Notes: a model not told the origin generated them from the letters alone. A stretch of DNA of 64,000 bases from Aquilaria yunnanensis (GCA_039654915.1 CM077600.1:25590953-25654952), one strand, 5' to 3'. Positions 18,553 through 33,130 are shown, numbered from the stretch's first letter. A program made the numbers and translations.

Positions 18553-21500
18553 ATGGGTGATGATCTAGAGAAACCATTGTTGAATCCTGAGAGCTTCCAT
18601 AGGGAGGGGATTGATCTGGTGAGTTTTCCACGTAATGCTTGAGGGGCACTGCATTTCAGGAATCATATTCCATGGAACTGAATGTGCATCAATTTTTTAT
18701 CTTGAAGGAACGCTTGCCACTAGAGGAGGTATTTGAGCAATTGAGAACATCCAGACAAGGACTAACATCTGAAGATGCTGAAGCTCGATTACAGATCTTT
18801 GGTCCTAACCAGCTTGAAGAGAAACCAGTGAGCATCACTATTTTAGAGATTATAAATCCTTTCATCAGTAATTATTATTTGAAAATGACATGACTTCACT
18901 TTATTAGAAAGCACTTTATTAAGGTAATGTGCCTTAGAAGGATGTACACTCAAGATTCATAGCTATGCACTTGAGCCCTTGAATATAATTGGACTCCATG
19001 GGGCTGCGGGTGAACTTTGGACAACATGTCAAGGAACTGAGAATTAGCATTTGCTTTTAGTGAAATGGCTTAGATGGACTCAAATACATTGGCCTTAGTA
19101 TGTGTTTACCTGCAAAGTTTAACCTCTTGGAGTCACTGTTTGTCATCACTTTGATGCAGGAGAACAAGTTTCTGAAGTTTCTAAGTTTTATGTGGAACCC
19201 ATTATCATGGGTTATGGAAGCTGCAGCAGTCATGGCCATTGTCCTTGCGAATGGTGGAGTGAGTACCTTGTATCTGTCCCCTAGTACTTTGGATACTCAA
19301 ATTCAGCTCTGTTTTCTAAGGCATTTGTCTTTGATGTAATAGCTTGACCTTCCTCCTTTTTTTCCCTTTTTTTTTTTTTTTTTTTGTGGAATGTTCAGGG
19401 CCAGGGTCCTGACTGGCAGGATTTTGTAGGAATCATTTGTCTACTTATTATCAATTCAACAATCAGTTTCATAGAGGAAAATAATGCTGGAAATGCTGCC
19501 GCAGCACTTATGGCTCGCCTAGCTCCAAAAACAAGGGTATGGCTTCTGACTGATTTCTGACATTGGCAACCGCGTTCAGCTCAAGTAAATTACACCTTTG
19601 TAACAGTTTCTCTGCCAAAGAAGGGTTTTTGCATGGAGAACCATGATTGAAGTCGTCTTATATTTGTTGCAACCTCCAGGCACATGATTGTTGAATAATT
19701 CAAGCCTCTCATATATGCAGGTTCTCAGAGATGGACAGTGGCAAGAGAGAGATGCAGCTATTTTGGTGCCAGGAGACATAATTAGCATAAAACTTGGGGA
19801 TATCATCCCTGCAGATGCTCGACTGCTTGAAGGGGACTCGCTAAAGATTGACCAGGTAAATGCATCTTGCCATACCATATGATATTTAGTCATATGTTCA
19901 TTTATCAGCGTAAGACTTTTAATTTCAAGGAATTGCTGCCTGCATATCAATGAGGTCATGTAGAAATGTTTGTTTGCAGTCAGCACTCACTGGAGAATCA
20001 CTTCCTGTCACCAAAAAGACAGGAGATGAAGTTTTTTCTGGTTCAACATGTAAGCATGGTGAGATAGAGGCTGTGGTCATAGCAACTGGAGTAAATTCTT
20101 TCTTTGGAAAAGCAGCTCATTTAGTTGACAGCACAGAGAGTGTTGGACATTTTCAGCAGGTCTCAGGGGTTTCCCTTAAAAAATATGCTGCCTTGATATT
20201 AGTTTTATTGCTAAAACTTTTTTTTTATTAAATGCATTCTAAGTGAACGAAAGATGGACTTTCTTTTTCTTTTCTTTTGCTGTGTAGTGGGGGATGACTG
20301 TGGGTTTTGGTATATTTGGTTTTGGATTCATAATGTAAATGTAGTTGGAGTTCATACGAAAGTTTTTTGAAGATAACGAATTCTTGAATCTTGGTTTCCT
20401 ATTTTCCAAGTAAGTCGCTGAAATTTGTAGGGTGATTTCCGAAGTGAAGTTTCATAATGTGAATGTAGTTGGAGTTCATACAAAAGTTTTTTTGAAGATA
20501 ATGAATTCTTTAATCTTGGTTTCCTATTTTCCAAAATGTGGCTGACATTTGTCGGGGAAATCTGAAGGGAAGTTTAAGTTTGTACTGATTTTTTATAATT
20601 TTATTTTTGAATGGAAAAAAGAAAATTCTTTAAAAAAATGCAGAATACAAATGCCAACTGTGAGTTCATCAAAAGAAACTTCTCTTACAGGTCCTTACGG
20701 CCATTGGAAACTTCTGCATTTGCTCGATAGCTGTAGGAATGGTTCTTGAGATCATTGTCATGTTCCCCATTCAGCACCGCTCATACAGGGATGGAATTAA
20801 CAACCTTCTAGTCCTCTTAATTGGAGGAATACCAATTGCTATGCCAACTGTGTTATCTGTCACCCTGGCCATTGGTTCCCATCGACTATCTCAACAGGTG
20901 AAACTCCAAAGTAATTCAAGATCCATATTGAAATTGTATTCTGCCTTATTTTCAGTCATGAAACTAAAGAAAGAATTGGGTTGCCCGCCAACCAACACAC
21001 ATGAATTTTTTTTGGGTTCTTTCTGGAATTTAGAGGCATCAGCTTGTCAGGACTAATAGATAAAAAAGGAACTATGTTGTTTTACCTTTCACCTTTTTAC
21101 GGGAATAACATATCAAACTGCTTTTTTTTGTTCTGACATCCTGTAAATAAATTGTTCCTTATATTGTTGAAGGGGGCCATTACAAAGAGGATGACAGCAA
21201 TTGAAGAGATGGCAGCAATGGATGTTCTCTGCAGCGATAAAACTGGAACACTTACATTAAATCGCCTCACTGTTGATCGGAACCTTATAGAGGTATCACA
21301 GGATCATATCTCTCCTTTCTCTGGTCGTGTTGGCTACTTGTGTCAATTTCTAGTCGCAGCAACTTGTGGAGTGTGAAGGAAATAAGTGAATAATTAGGTG
21401 TATGAAAACCTGTCGTGTTAGGTATTTTTGCCCACCATTAGTAGTTTACCACTTTTACAGAAATAAAATGGAATACACCCTTTGTCCCAGAAGAATGAAA

Positions 21501-24500
21501 CTTTTCTCATTCTCTCAAACTTTGAGGATGTTGTATCACATCATTCATTTTAGTCTAGCATCTTTCATTTTTTTCCCAAGCTCTGGACCAATGTAAGTAC
21601 TTGCACATATAGCTATATTAAATTGGAACTATATTTATATGATCCCCGACAAGATTTTATTATTACTTCTTTTCAGAAAAAAAAACAAAGGCTATATTAA
21701 AAATATATGTAGGTGCCCTTCATTCTGGACAAAAATTTATAAAAATGCCATTTTTGGGACTGAAGGAGTACTATCTCAAATCAGTCTCAACATCAGTTCT
21801 CATGGTAAGATAATTGAAAGAATGGTGAATGCATGTGAACAGTATTTTGTCTCTTGTTTCATCTTATAGCTTCTAATATATTTAGCCTTTCTTCCAAACT
21901 TCCAAATGCTTTCCAAGCAATCCCAATGACTGGGTTTACTCCTTGCAGGTCTTCAATGAAAATATGGACAAAGACATGGTTGTTCTACTTGCAGCACGAG
22001 CAGCAAGGCTGGACAATCAGGATGCCATCGATGCTGCAATTGTTAATTTGCTTGCTGACCCCAAAGAGGTACCAACAGTACAATTAGATTCAATATACCA
22101 ACACTTAGTTATGCTTTCACTTTCTACATATGGAGTACCCCCTTCCTACTTAACTTGTTTCCTTCTTTCATGTAAGTATGCTTATCATTATACCATCTAC
22201 AGGCCCGTGCAAACATCCAAGAAGTTCATTTTCTTCCATTCAATCCGGTTGATAAACGTACTGCAATTACATATATTGACTCAGATGGTAATTGGCACAG
22301 GGCCAGCAAAGGAGCTCCTGAACAGGTAAAGCTAGTTAATTTTTAAGTTTCAAGGAGCCTATATGTTTGTTCTTGCTAGTGTTTATTCCTAGGAGGTCCT
22401 TTTTGCCCTGAACTGCATAGGATAAACTTTTCCAACTTTTAATATGCTAGCACGTATGTACCTTTATACTTGACAAGTTCTCTTCCTTAATATTGCTGGG
22501 TCTAGATCCTAGGATTATGCCAAGAAAAAGATGAAATTGCTGGTAAGGTGCACTCCATGATCGACAAATTTGCAGAAAGGGGCCTGAGGTCTCTTGGAGT
22601 TGCTTATCAGGTAACTCAATATTTGCTTCTTACTCTGAGTCATACTTGTCTAGATTGGAAAGCTGTTTTATGAAGCCATCATATGTCAAGGTTAATGCAA
22701 TTAAAACTGATAACGATTATAGTTACTTGAGCTCATGCTTAAACTTATCGTTCTTTCAGCAAGTTCCAGAAAAGAGTAAAGATAGTCCAGGAGGTCCTTG
22801 GACATTTTGTGGTTTGTTGGCCTTGTTTGATCCTCCAAGACATGATAGTGCTGAGACCATCCGCAGAGCACTTAACCTTGGAGTATGTGTCAAGATGATT
22901 ACAGGTGTGGATGATTCGGATTCCTGAAATTAAAGAAAAAAAAGATAGCCCTACCTTTTCAAATTTTTAGGAAATTCCCCTTGCACATGCCATTCTGTTG
23001 TGTATGTTTGCTAACTTTGTGTCAAACCTGGTCCTGGTTAAGTGAACAGGGTAGCTTATGGTTAAGGTTTAGCACTGTGACATGAACAGTCTGACCATAC
23101 ATCTCAGGGGTGGGTGATCAGTTAAATATTGTGTTCAGTACCCTGAAAAATTGTAGTACAAATGGTGCACATAAGACATTGTACTTTCATTTTAAGTTTT
23201 TATCTGAACACATTTTGTGGACCATCAGGTAGTTGTCTCATATGATCAACTGGTTCTAGCTATCCTAAAGTTGCTAATGATCCTTTTAATCATGTATTCC
23301 TGGAAATCCTTAAGATTGTATACAAAATTGATATAGGCGATCAGCTGGCAATTGCAAAGGAGACAGGAAGAAGGCTTGGCATGGGAACTAACATGTATCC
23401 TTCGTCCTCGTTGCTGGGCCGTGACAAAGATGAAAATGAAGCACTTCCAGTTGAGGATCTTATAGAAATGGCAGATGGCTTTGCTGGTGTATTTCCTGGT
23501 AACTATCAAGCAATTGATGTTAGTTGCTAGACTTTGTCTTCTGGTTTTCCATTTTTTTATTATTGTGAAAAATCTTGGAACAACTCAGTTCATTATAGTG
23601 AAAGAAGCAAGTAAGCTTCTCATCATTTATATAGAAGAGATGGAGTTTAGTTAGTCTTCAGTCTTGAAAAGTCCCAAAACTTTGGATGAAGCAGTCTTCT
23701 ATAAAGGCTTTTTTATCTTCTTTTACATTGGTTTCAACCAGCTAAAATCCTAAGACTTGATTACTAGACAATGATAGACCATTGGCTGTAATTAGTTCCC
23801 TGAATCTTGTGTGTTGATTTCTTAATATCTGCTGGAATGATTCTCCGTGTCCTGATACTTGCAGAACATAAATATGACATTGTAAAGATACTTCAACAAA
23901 AGAAACATGTGGTCGGAATGACTGGAGATGGTGTGAATGATGCCCCTGCTCTGAAGAAAGCAGACATTGGAATAGCAGTTGCAGATGCCACAGATGCTGC
24001 AAGGAGTGCTGCTGATATAGTCTTGACAGAGCCTGGGTTAAGTGTTATTATCAGTGCTGTCCTAACCAGCAGAGCCATATTCCAGAGAATGAAAAATTAC
24101 ACGGTAGGCTCTCAATGGTCTTACTGATATGTGAACTAATAGCATTAATAAAACTGACTAGCTAAACAAATTCTGCAGATATATGCTGTCTCCATAACTA
24201 TACGTATTGTGGTAAGTGGCAGAGTTGTTTTACAGTTTTTCTTTTAATATGTCTAACCAATTCTCAAGGCACTTAATGCATCATTGTTTCAAATTCTGAT
24301 TCTTGTTATCATTGCAGCTTGGTTTCGTTCTTCTAGCACTGATATGGGAATATGATTTTCCTCCTTTCATGGTTCTGATAATAGCAATACTTAATGACGG
24401 TAATGTTTCAGTGTTTGCAGTATTTATCTTCTTTTCAATCAATCAACTAAGCCTTAATCCCAACTAGTTGGATTTATCTTCTTTTACTTATAATTTATTT

Positions 24501-26136
24501 TAGATTTTTTCTAAAGCAGTAGTTATCAATAATTAAGTTAAAGCTAAATGTGGACATCTCCAAGTGAATCACGTCAATGAAATTATCAAATTCATCACAC
24601 CATCTTCTGAAGCTTGAAAGTCTTCTCTAACCAAGGAATACATGATGGTAGCCTTCACAGTACTGTATAAGTTTTATATTTATGTGGATACATCATTAGA
24701 GCTAGTTACTGTAATGACCAAATACACAACAGTGTCAACAGCGGAAGATAAATAATTCATTCAACACGTATAAAGAAATAGATGATCTATGCACTACCTT
24801 GTAGTTCAATTTTTGACAAAATGGGTACTAAAAGTTGCTTCTTTTTTTTTTTTTCAAAAAAAAAAATCAGGGACCATCATGACCATTTCCCAGGATAGGG
24901 TTAAGCCATCTCCAACACCTGACAGTTGGAAACTTAATGAGATATTTGCAACCGGAATTGTTATTGGGACCTACCTTGCTTTGGTTACTGTCCTGTTCTA
25001 CTGGATAATAACTGATACTGATTTTTTTGAGGTATGAATGAATCTCTGTTCCTTTCCTGTGATCTAGTTTTTAAAGCTTGATGACCATATCGTTTCCTGA
25101 TTACTGATAATATTACAGACACACTTCAACGTGCGCTCTCTATCCAGCAACACTGAGGAAGTCAGCTCAGCCATCTATCTGCAAGTTAGCATTATCAGTC
25201 AGGCTCTCATATTTGTGACACGAAGTCAGAGTTGGTCATATTGTGAGAGACCTGGAGTTCTGTTGATGTGTGCGTTTGTGGTAGCTCAGCTGGTAAACTC
25301 TCTCGTCCTCTCTCATCTCTGGCCACATTAGGAATCAAATTGAGCTTTGCACTGCACAATGGCTGCCGCCCTCTTTATGACACTCCATCTTTTATACTTG
25401 CCACCTTCTTCCCAAAAATCAGGCAGGGTTATATCTGCCACTTACGGATGTGTAAAATGTTTCTTACTGTAGGTTGCTACCTTACTTGCTGTCTACGCAA
25501 ATATTAGCTTTGCTGAAATTAGCGGCATTGGATGGGGGTGGGCCGGCATTATATGGCTATATAGTTTAATTTTCTACATACCACTAGATGTCATCAAATT
25601 CACAGTCCGGTATGCATTGAGCGGAGAAGCCTGGCAACTCATATTTGATCGCAAGGTTAGTGCAGTTATTCTTCATAACAAGTTCATGAATATAACAAGC
25701 AGAGCTTATGCTTCAAGTGGCTTCCTTTTGCTCTCGCAGACTGCCTTTAGTTCCAGGAAAGACTACGGAAAAGATGATCGGGCAGCTCAATGGGCTCTTT
25801 CCCAGAGGAGTCTGCAAGGACTGATGGCTGCAGACATTGGTGAGTTCAGTGGTCGACGATCAAGGTCTTCCTTGATCGCTGAGCAGGCTAGGCGGCGAGC
25901 TGAAATAGCCAGGTATCTTGAAATCTTTTGTTTTTTCTGTTATGGGTGAATTAATTTATCAATGAATCAACTAAGTCTTAACCTCGAACTAGTTGGGATG
26001 GATAGACTAAAACATGAGTGATGAACTGTAACTGTGCAGGCTAGGAGAAGTGCACAACTTAAAAGGGCATGTTGAGTCGGTTTTGCGGCTCAAGAATTTA
26101 GATACGCGTATGATACAATCCGCTCATACGGTCTGA
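18553..26136 (+). CDS. AHA10: P3A-type H+-ATPase, AHA10/PH5-like
   Basis: Proton pump, 953 aa. Coding exons: 18553-18618, 18708-18827, 19160-19258, 19399-19536, 19721-19855, 19980-20159, 20691-20897, 21173-21292, 21949-22068, 22203-22325, 22506-22610, 22760-22904, 23337-23498, 23865-24103, 24179-24211, 24318-24399, 24871-25031, 25119-25292, 25473-25655, 25740-25912, 26040-26136. The exons sum to 954 codons with no stop. Visible: TGES at 190-193 (actuator), CSDKTGT with phospho-acceptor Asp337, [14 protein letters not shown] at 594-601, and multiple membrane helices. The C-terminus ends AHTV rather than the usual YTV 14-3-3 site, which I recall also for Arabidopsis AHA10; the [12 protein letters not shown] start also fits that branch. 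AHA10 and petunia PH5 act at the vacuole in proanthocyanidin loading or acidification; that role is inferred. The gene appears intact. Confidence 0.95.
24430..24475 (+). repeat. SINE-like tail remnant in an intron
   Basis: CAACTAAGCCTTAATCCCAA followed by CTAGTTGG, a word common in plant SINE-like repeats. A related copy is at 25960-25995. Confidence 0.4.
25955..25997 (+). repeat. SINE-like tail remnant in an intron
   Basis: CAACTAAGTCTTAACCTCGA followed by ACTAGTTGGGATGGA, similar to the copy at 24430-24475. Both are short and lie in introns of the same gene. Confidence 0.4.
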
Positions 26137-28500
26137 AGATTGCCTAAAACACAACCCACACCACACAGATCCACTTCTCAATTTTCGACGTCAGTGGTTC
26201 TGCCACCAAAGGATACCTCAAGACATCCTCAGATTATGAGTCCATTTCATCTCCTTTCCTACTGCATTGTATTGAATTTCTCTCTGCTCTTTTTTTCTTC
26301 ACAAAAACTTCATTACATTTATTGGATAATAATATCTATAGATTCTTAATTTCAGATACGTACGTACAGCAAAAACTTTCATCAGACGTTAAAAAAAAAC
26401 ATTATTTGGTCTCTTGGGGGAAAAAACAAAGAAACCATTATTTTGGAAAATCAGGAACAATGACGTAGATAAGGCCACCGACAGGAGAAGCGACAAAAAG
26501 GGGAAGGCGATGGAGAGGAGGACGTGGATGGGAATTGAGAGAGCAAACAAAAGTTGGAATTTGGAAGGTGTCCAAAATTAGATGGTACTCTGTAGCCACA
26601 TGTCATGCCGACTAACCCGTTAAGTGCTCTTCCTTTTCTCTGACTGTGACGGGTAATAGTGCAATGCTCCCAGACCATTAATTACTATTGGCTAAGAAAC
26701 AGAGAAATGGGTGAAAAAAGAAGAGATTAACGTGAAAAGGATCAACAATGATACATGAGTTGAAAAGTTGGAATGTGGAATTAAGGATCAGAATTCTCTT
26801 CTTTTTTTTTTTTTTTTGAGGTGTTAGGTATTTTAACTTTTGATCCTAAAGTTTGTAATTTAATATCGGTATATGTTGAGGGTGTTTGGATCTTTAAGGC
26901 CAGGGAGATTTATTTCGGATTTCTGATTTGAGAGCAAGATGTAGTTTGTATGCTTGATATGTGAATGTTAGGGTGACTTGATCCACGATCTCTTTGAAAC
27001 TGGTATTTTTGTATTCTATTTGTTTTTAATAGTATTTATTTTTACCATTTGAAAAACCATTTTATTACTATTAAAAATTGGTCTTGAAAACTCATTTTAT
27101 AGCAAATCGGTCAAAGGCCTTATAATTCATTGTATATTGGTCTCTAGCTTAGACAAATACAGAAATTTGATTCATAAAGAGAAAAAAACTAATAATTTAA
27201 ATAGTCTAATAAATATTAAAAATTATTTCACGGTTTCAATTTATAAAAAAGTAGTTAACGAACAATTAAAATTAAAATTTAAAAAGTTGATATCAAATAG
27301 TTAGTAATAGTTACTGAGCTCAAACTCTTCAATAACTGTATTTCAATGAATTCAAGTGGTGCAATAATTTTTTGAAAGTTAACGAACTATTTAAACTATC
27401 AATTTTTTGTCTTCACGAATTAGATTTATGTTCTACCTCAACCTTAACTAAAACTATTGACTAAAATGCAACAAATTATAACGGTTTGGGACCAATGTGC
27501 AATGACATAAAGGTTGAGGACTCAATTGTAACATCAGCTAAAGGTTTGGAATGAATGGCTCTTTTGCCCTTGACTATGGCAATTACAAACGCCACGCCAA
27601 CCGCAAAAGCCCATGCACATTCCAAAAGCGCACATTTGCTTACTTTTGGGTTCAATCAAAATGTCATCTTCAAGATATTGGAATGGAATAGCTATCGTAA
27701 ATCTTTATCTTAAGTTAGAATTTGATTGTTGGCAAAAACCACCTGCTATACACACAAAGGAAAGAAAAAAAGGTAGTAAGGTTTGAGGAGGATTTGAGAA
27801 GTGTGTCTCTGAGACCCTTAAATTTATTTTTTGATCAATCAAATACCTCAGACATCTTTAACTACTTATGTCATCATATACATCAAACTAAATTCACTAA
27901 CCTGAACATATCTAACAGCAACAACTGTCCTATTTTATACCGTCAACCTTTAGTCATCGATTGTAGATCATCTTTTTATAAAGAAGCAACCAAATTCAAG
28001 ATTAGAAAAACCTTCAAAGAAGCAAAAGGAAGCAGTGAGAATTGTAGTTAAGGCTCTCCACAACCCCCGGCCCCAGATGGATAGGGTCTTGCCCTTTCGT
28101 AGCCTAAGTCTTGACTCGAGCCATCTCCTTCCACTTATTCGTCAACCTTCATATCTTGTAATGTAATTAATTCTAACTACCAAAAATAAAAAGAGTAAAC
28201 TAAAGGAAGAAGCAGCATGAAGGTGACCATATAACTAGACATGCCCAGGGCGTGTACCGTCCAACCCACAACAAGTATGCATTAATCCTTTTTTTTTTTT
28301 TAACTATTTAATTGAAACCTTTATTTAATTGAAGTCTGGAGATAGGCCCAAATCAAACTATTTCAGGACATCATCAGCAGAACCCATAAAGCAAAACTCA
28401 ACAGTAACCAAAAGCAGCAGAGGACAAAACCATAGATATCCATGTTTTGAAGGTCAAGAGGTGACCCATAACAAACAAATGACAGAGACAGTAATTAGGT
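26137..28500. other. 3' untranslated region and intergenic DNA
   Basis: The H+-ATPase 3' end probably lies within about 26137-26400. The rest has no convincing gene. A degraded inverted-repeat element is at about 27090-27500 (separate entry). Confidence 0.55.
27090..27500. mobile_element. Degraded inverted-repeat element
   Basis: The left part (GGTCAAAGGCCTTATAATTC, AATTTAAATAGTC) matches the reverse of the right part (AACTATTTAAACTATCAA, TATAACGGTTTGGGACC) imperfectly over about 120 bp. AT-rich middle, no open frame, no clear target duplication. Confidence 0.45.
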
Positions 28501-31500
28501 AGCTGATTATAGTTAATGAAGGTTTGTTTACAGGAGTTGAACAAACATCAGATTCTCAGTTTTCCAACCACCTTGTAAAGAAAGATAGCTCCCTTCAGTC
28601 TCTTTCTTCATATATAATCCTCTCCTGCCTTTCTGTTTCAGTAATCTTTCAACTTCAAGGGTTTTAAAGTTCCAGCTAATCTGATGTTCATGTCCTAACC
28701 ATTCTCTTGATTTCTTCAAAGCAATCATAGCTCTCTTGATCACTTTTATTAGTAAAAAATTGCTATTTGGTTTACTCCCAGAAATTAACATTTCGACTCT
28801 TTATTAATTTACAGTCCCTAACTTGTTTCATTTTCAAGCTAAAATGACCATCTCCTAAAAGAGGAGCAAGGATGTTGTTACAGCTGTTTGATTCAGAAAA
28901 AAAAAAAAAGGTTTATTAATTGACATGCAAGCAAGAAGTTATCAACCAAAATTGCTAATTAATTAAGTTATATAATATCAAAGTGTTGCTAGTGTTTTGT
29001 AACTTCTTATCATGTTTTCTGAACTGGCCAATGACTGCAGTCTGCAGGTTACATTTTTTCTTTTGAAGAATGCCCTTAATTAATAACATTAAATTGAAAA
29101 TAGTATCTAAATTAGAAAGTTTTAATTGTGAAAATGATTTATTTCGCTATTAAACTCAGTGTCCAATAACTTTTTGTTCAATTATCAAGATGGCCTAATT
29201 AATTTATGAATTAATTCTGTCAGTAGTTTCAGGGTATAATTCTTTTGAGAAATTTAGACAGAACAAGATGCCCATGGAGGGGAAAATTATAAAAAACGAA
29301 GCAGTAAGCCTTGAAAATTGTGAACTGCAGGTGCGGTCCTTACTTCTCTCTGCCCCATTCAACGCAATACCAAGGGACTGTAATGTATTAGTGGCAGGCA
29401 TGCAAAGATGCAACTGGCCTATCCTATGACTTATATTACTATATTAATTTTTCTTCCTCCATTAACCAAAACAAATAAATAAATGTGAAGAATTTTCCTT
29501 GGTCACCCACCATCAGTTTTTTTTTTTCAAAATAAATTAATAACTCCTGCACCATATAGGATAATAAAACCTGTTATCGGTAAGTCTCAAAGTGAAAAGG
29601 GGGAAAAAACCAGTTATCCTTGAACAAGAAATTTTTACTTTGTAATGTAAGTTTGACTGATCAGCTGATCAAGAGAATGTGCTTTGTATTTCATAATTCT
29701 TATGCCCATTATTAACTGATTCTAATTCGCAGTCCTTTCACTTAACTTTTTCTTTGTTTATTGTATGCGATAGTGACTTGAAAATGATGACTTGTCCAAA
29801 CCCCTTTAAATTCTGATAAAATATACTTTTCATCATAACCATTTTATGTCATAAAATGCAAATCATTTAGCATAATTATATCTATAAATCTAGGAGTGTA
29901 TAAGCTACTGTGGCAAGTTTTTTGGTAGTTGAGTGATTTACTAATTACTAACACTTGAAAAATAATCACTGTTGATTTTGCACTACTTTGTTTTGAGTTC
30001 CCAGAAGCCAGATTTATAAGAATTACAACTTTGTTCCATAATTTCACAAATTTTTCATGAAAGGCCCTTAAAAATGTAGATGATTTGTTGAGTTTGATAA
30101 TGTCTAGTAAACATATTTGTAAAAATTCGATGACTACTTTTTTTTTTTTTTTTGGGATTTAAGCCAATTAAACAAAGTAACTTAATCTAAACAAACTGAC
30201 CCAAAAGCGTGATATAACGAAAAGGTACTTGTATAACCTTATAACTATTTTATAGATAAAAAATATTACTGATTATGAAATAAAAACAAAAATACTATTG
30301 TACCGCAAATTCACCTTATTAACGTATCCAAATCGAAAAACAACCTGCGAGTTGGTCAACTCTGGAGAATAATACCAAAACAGACAATTTGTGTACACTT
30401 GGAAGACAGCTAATATGCTAGCAGATCACCTTTGGACTTTCTACCAAACTTTTTTTTTTTTTTGGCTATTGATCTAAATTTTTTTTGTTCCATTCAGTCA
30501 TGGAATAAGTAAAAAGAAAAAAATTATTTTTTTGTCTCTTATTAGGGATGAAAGTGGATAGGATGTGAGTAGGATAATGCTAAACCTGCATTATATCGAT
30601 CATGTTTAATACTCATTATGTATCCTATTCTCCATAAATCGGTTTTACAATTTTAATATCCATATCTTATCCATTTTAAGACAGGTAGAATAAGAAAAAA
30701 TACACTTACTCACTGCATATTTTTATAATAAAAAATTAATGCTATAATAGAGTATAATAAAAAATTATTAAAATTGATCTTGTAATAATAATAATAATAA
30801 TAATAGAAATTGACTTAGCCATAGATCAATCATAAAGAATTTGTCCAAATCAAATTAGTAAAATGAGCACATAAGCATTGGTACAAGCGTAAAACTTTGT
30901 GAAGAAAAAAAAGCAGAAACCTTCCTCGGAGCTTTGTCCTAGCCATATTGTCTTGGTGTTACAATGATACTTAGTTGTGATTACAAGTAGTTAAGTCAAT
31001 TAAGTTGTTTTGTAAACTATTATATTACCCCTAGCATAAACCTGCATCATACCCACATTCACCAGGTGCATATATATATATATATATATTCACTCCATAT
31101 TTGTTTAATTGTTAAAAAAAAACCTATCTATCAAGTAAGATATAGTAGGATATCTGTCGAGACAAATATCCTTTAACATCCTTTTCTCTCATCTCACCCA
31201 TGATGGTTAAGAAAAATAGCCAATCATCGATGAATATTGAATCTTCAAATGGTCGGAATGCACATTTGGTCTCTTAACTTTGCCTATTCTAATGAGTTAG
31301 TCATTTTATCCTTGACTCAGTGTGAGTCAATCTCTTAACTTTGTAAAAATTAGAGAGTTAATCTAAACTGGATGAAAGGCTAGATGGGGTTAGATGTATT
31401 ACTGATGTGACATGGGGCTTATGTGGACTGTGCTAATCTAGGTTTGGCAAGAAACAGAAGGGACCATTTTGGGACAAAAATGAAGCCACAGAAGAGAACA

Positions 31501-32930
31501 AACAAAAAGAAAAAAAAAAGATAGATAATTGAGATTTTATAATCATGTCGAAGATGGTGACAATAGATCCCGAAGGGATTGATGAAGTTTGTATCTGATG
31601 TGAAACATCTAGTGGATGAGTTCTTAGAGTGGGCCGATTGTGTAAAACCGAAAAGAAAATCTCAAAAATAGGATTTGTGCGACTCTCAACTTTCGAAGAC
31701 CATAACTTTTGTTATAATTGTTATAATGACTATTATAATATGTCAAAGAAAATTTCATGTTCTATATGTGTCACTAGGGCTTTGGCCTTTTTTACCACAT
31801 TTCACAAGCCAAAAATTCATCGTTTTAAGAGGTATTCGAGCCTCCAAAGTTTTTTGTCAATTTTTTCTACATGTTTTCGGTTTTCCTTATTTATTTTGGA
31901 CTATGATTTCTTTGTAGACCTATAAATAGGCCCTCTTACATTATTATTATTATTATTATTCATTCTATCAATAATATTGAAATATTATGGTAACTTTTGC
32001 TATTTCTACAAGTGAATTCTTATTTTTCGTGTTGCTTGATTAATTTTTTGTTTTCGCTGTGTCAGTATGACTTGGAACATGTGGCCTTCACATGAAAGTG
32101 AAAGGGAGCAAGTGTGTGATCCCACTCATTGCCTCAATCTCATCAATTCACCACCACTCGGACATTCTTGCACTTCCTTACATGTAACTTCATTGCAAGA
32201 GTTGCTCTGCAGCCCTTAATAGCTTCACAGGCGTCAATTTCATGGTGAAGATCTGGATTTGTGCTTTTTGCTTTTTACTTCCAGCGTAGTGCCTTTTCCC
32301 CTTATTATCATATAATCTCTGAGACTAATCTTCCCAGTAAACTCCACTCATGATACACCATCGTTGAATATACATTACAATACGCAAGCTCACTCTCAAT
32401 CAAACAAAAAAAAAACCAATTTAACTTTGTGTATGCAGAAAACTAGCTAAGATCTCCATCATACGTCTAGAAATACTCCTAAATGGAAAAAAAAAATCTA
32501 TGTTGAAAAATATAGAGACCGTTATTCTTTTTTGGTGGAATCTGGATACAGCTATTTTCATGGCTGTAGAATATACTATAACTGATGCTTCCAATTACAC
32601 GTTTATTCTAAAATTACTGATTCCTACATAACTTATTAGATTTGTTAAATTCCGGGTAGGAAAATAAGAAAAAAAAAAAAGTAGAGACACGAAAATGACT
32701 TCTGCTTTCGCCGGGATTGCAACTCCATTTCAAAGAAGTTCTAACAACACGTGAACTGTTTTGGTTAGTCTGTCATTTCACGTATCAGTATTTACCTTAC
32801 CTGGTCTCAAAAACAAGTGACAAAAAATAAAAAAATCTGGTCCTACTCTTAATCCAGCTCTAAATTATTCTATAACTCCTCACTCCAATCTTCAAAGCAA
32901 TCTCTCACTGCCATGTCATAATGCTAACAA
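28500..32930. other. Intergenic DNA, no supported gene
   Basis: AT-rich, with short microsatellites: (AAT)n near 30787, (TA)n at 31071-31090, (ATT)n near 31941. A TATAAATAGG box at 31921-31930 followed by a T-rich stretch resembles the promoter region of an LTR, but I could not define LTR ends. No RNA gene recognised. Confidence 0.5.
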
Positions 32931-32935
32931 ATTTG

Positions 32936-32944
32936 TATATAAAT
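32936..32944 (+). promoter_or_regulatory. TATA box of the SRF-like receptor kinase gene
   Basis: TATATAAAT about 190 bp upstream of the start codon at 33131; transcription would begin near 32970. Confidence 0.5.
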
Positions 32945-33130
32945 GTTTTGGTAAAAATATGAGCTTTCCCAGTGGCTTTGGATTCTTACGGCAATTCGTG
33001 CCTGTCAGCTGTACTCGGGTTTGGCTACAAGCGCGTAAATCTCTCTCCCAAAAATAATTCATTCGAATTGAGGGATTGGGTTTTTAGCCAGTGCCATTTC
33101 TGGTTTCTAGGTAGGGACCAGTTCGGGAAG

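Noticed and set aside
28528..28791. 87-codon minus-strand open frame
   Set aside because: No recognisable motif, no clear promoter or splice context; could be a small gene but is not supported.
31590..32070. Solo LTR suggested by TATAAATAGG at 31921
   Set aside because: I could not find matching TG...CA ends or a target duplication.
32972..33130. Upstream extension of the SRF-like protein
   Set aside because: The frame there begins at GTG, not ATG, and the signal peptide starts at the ATG at 33131.
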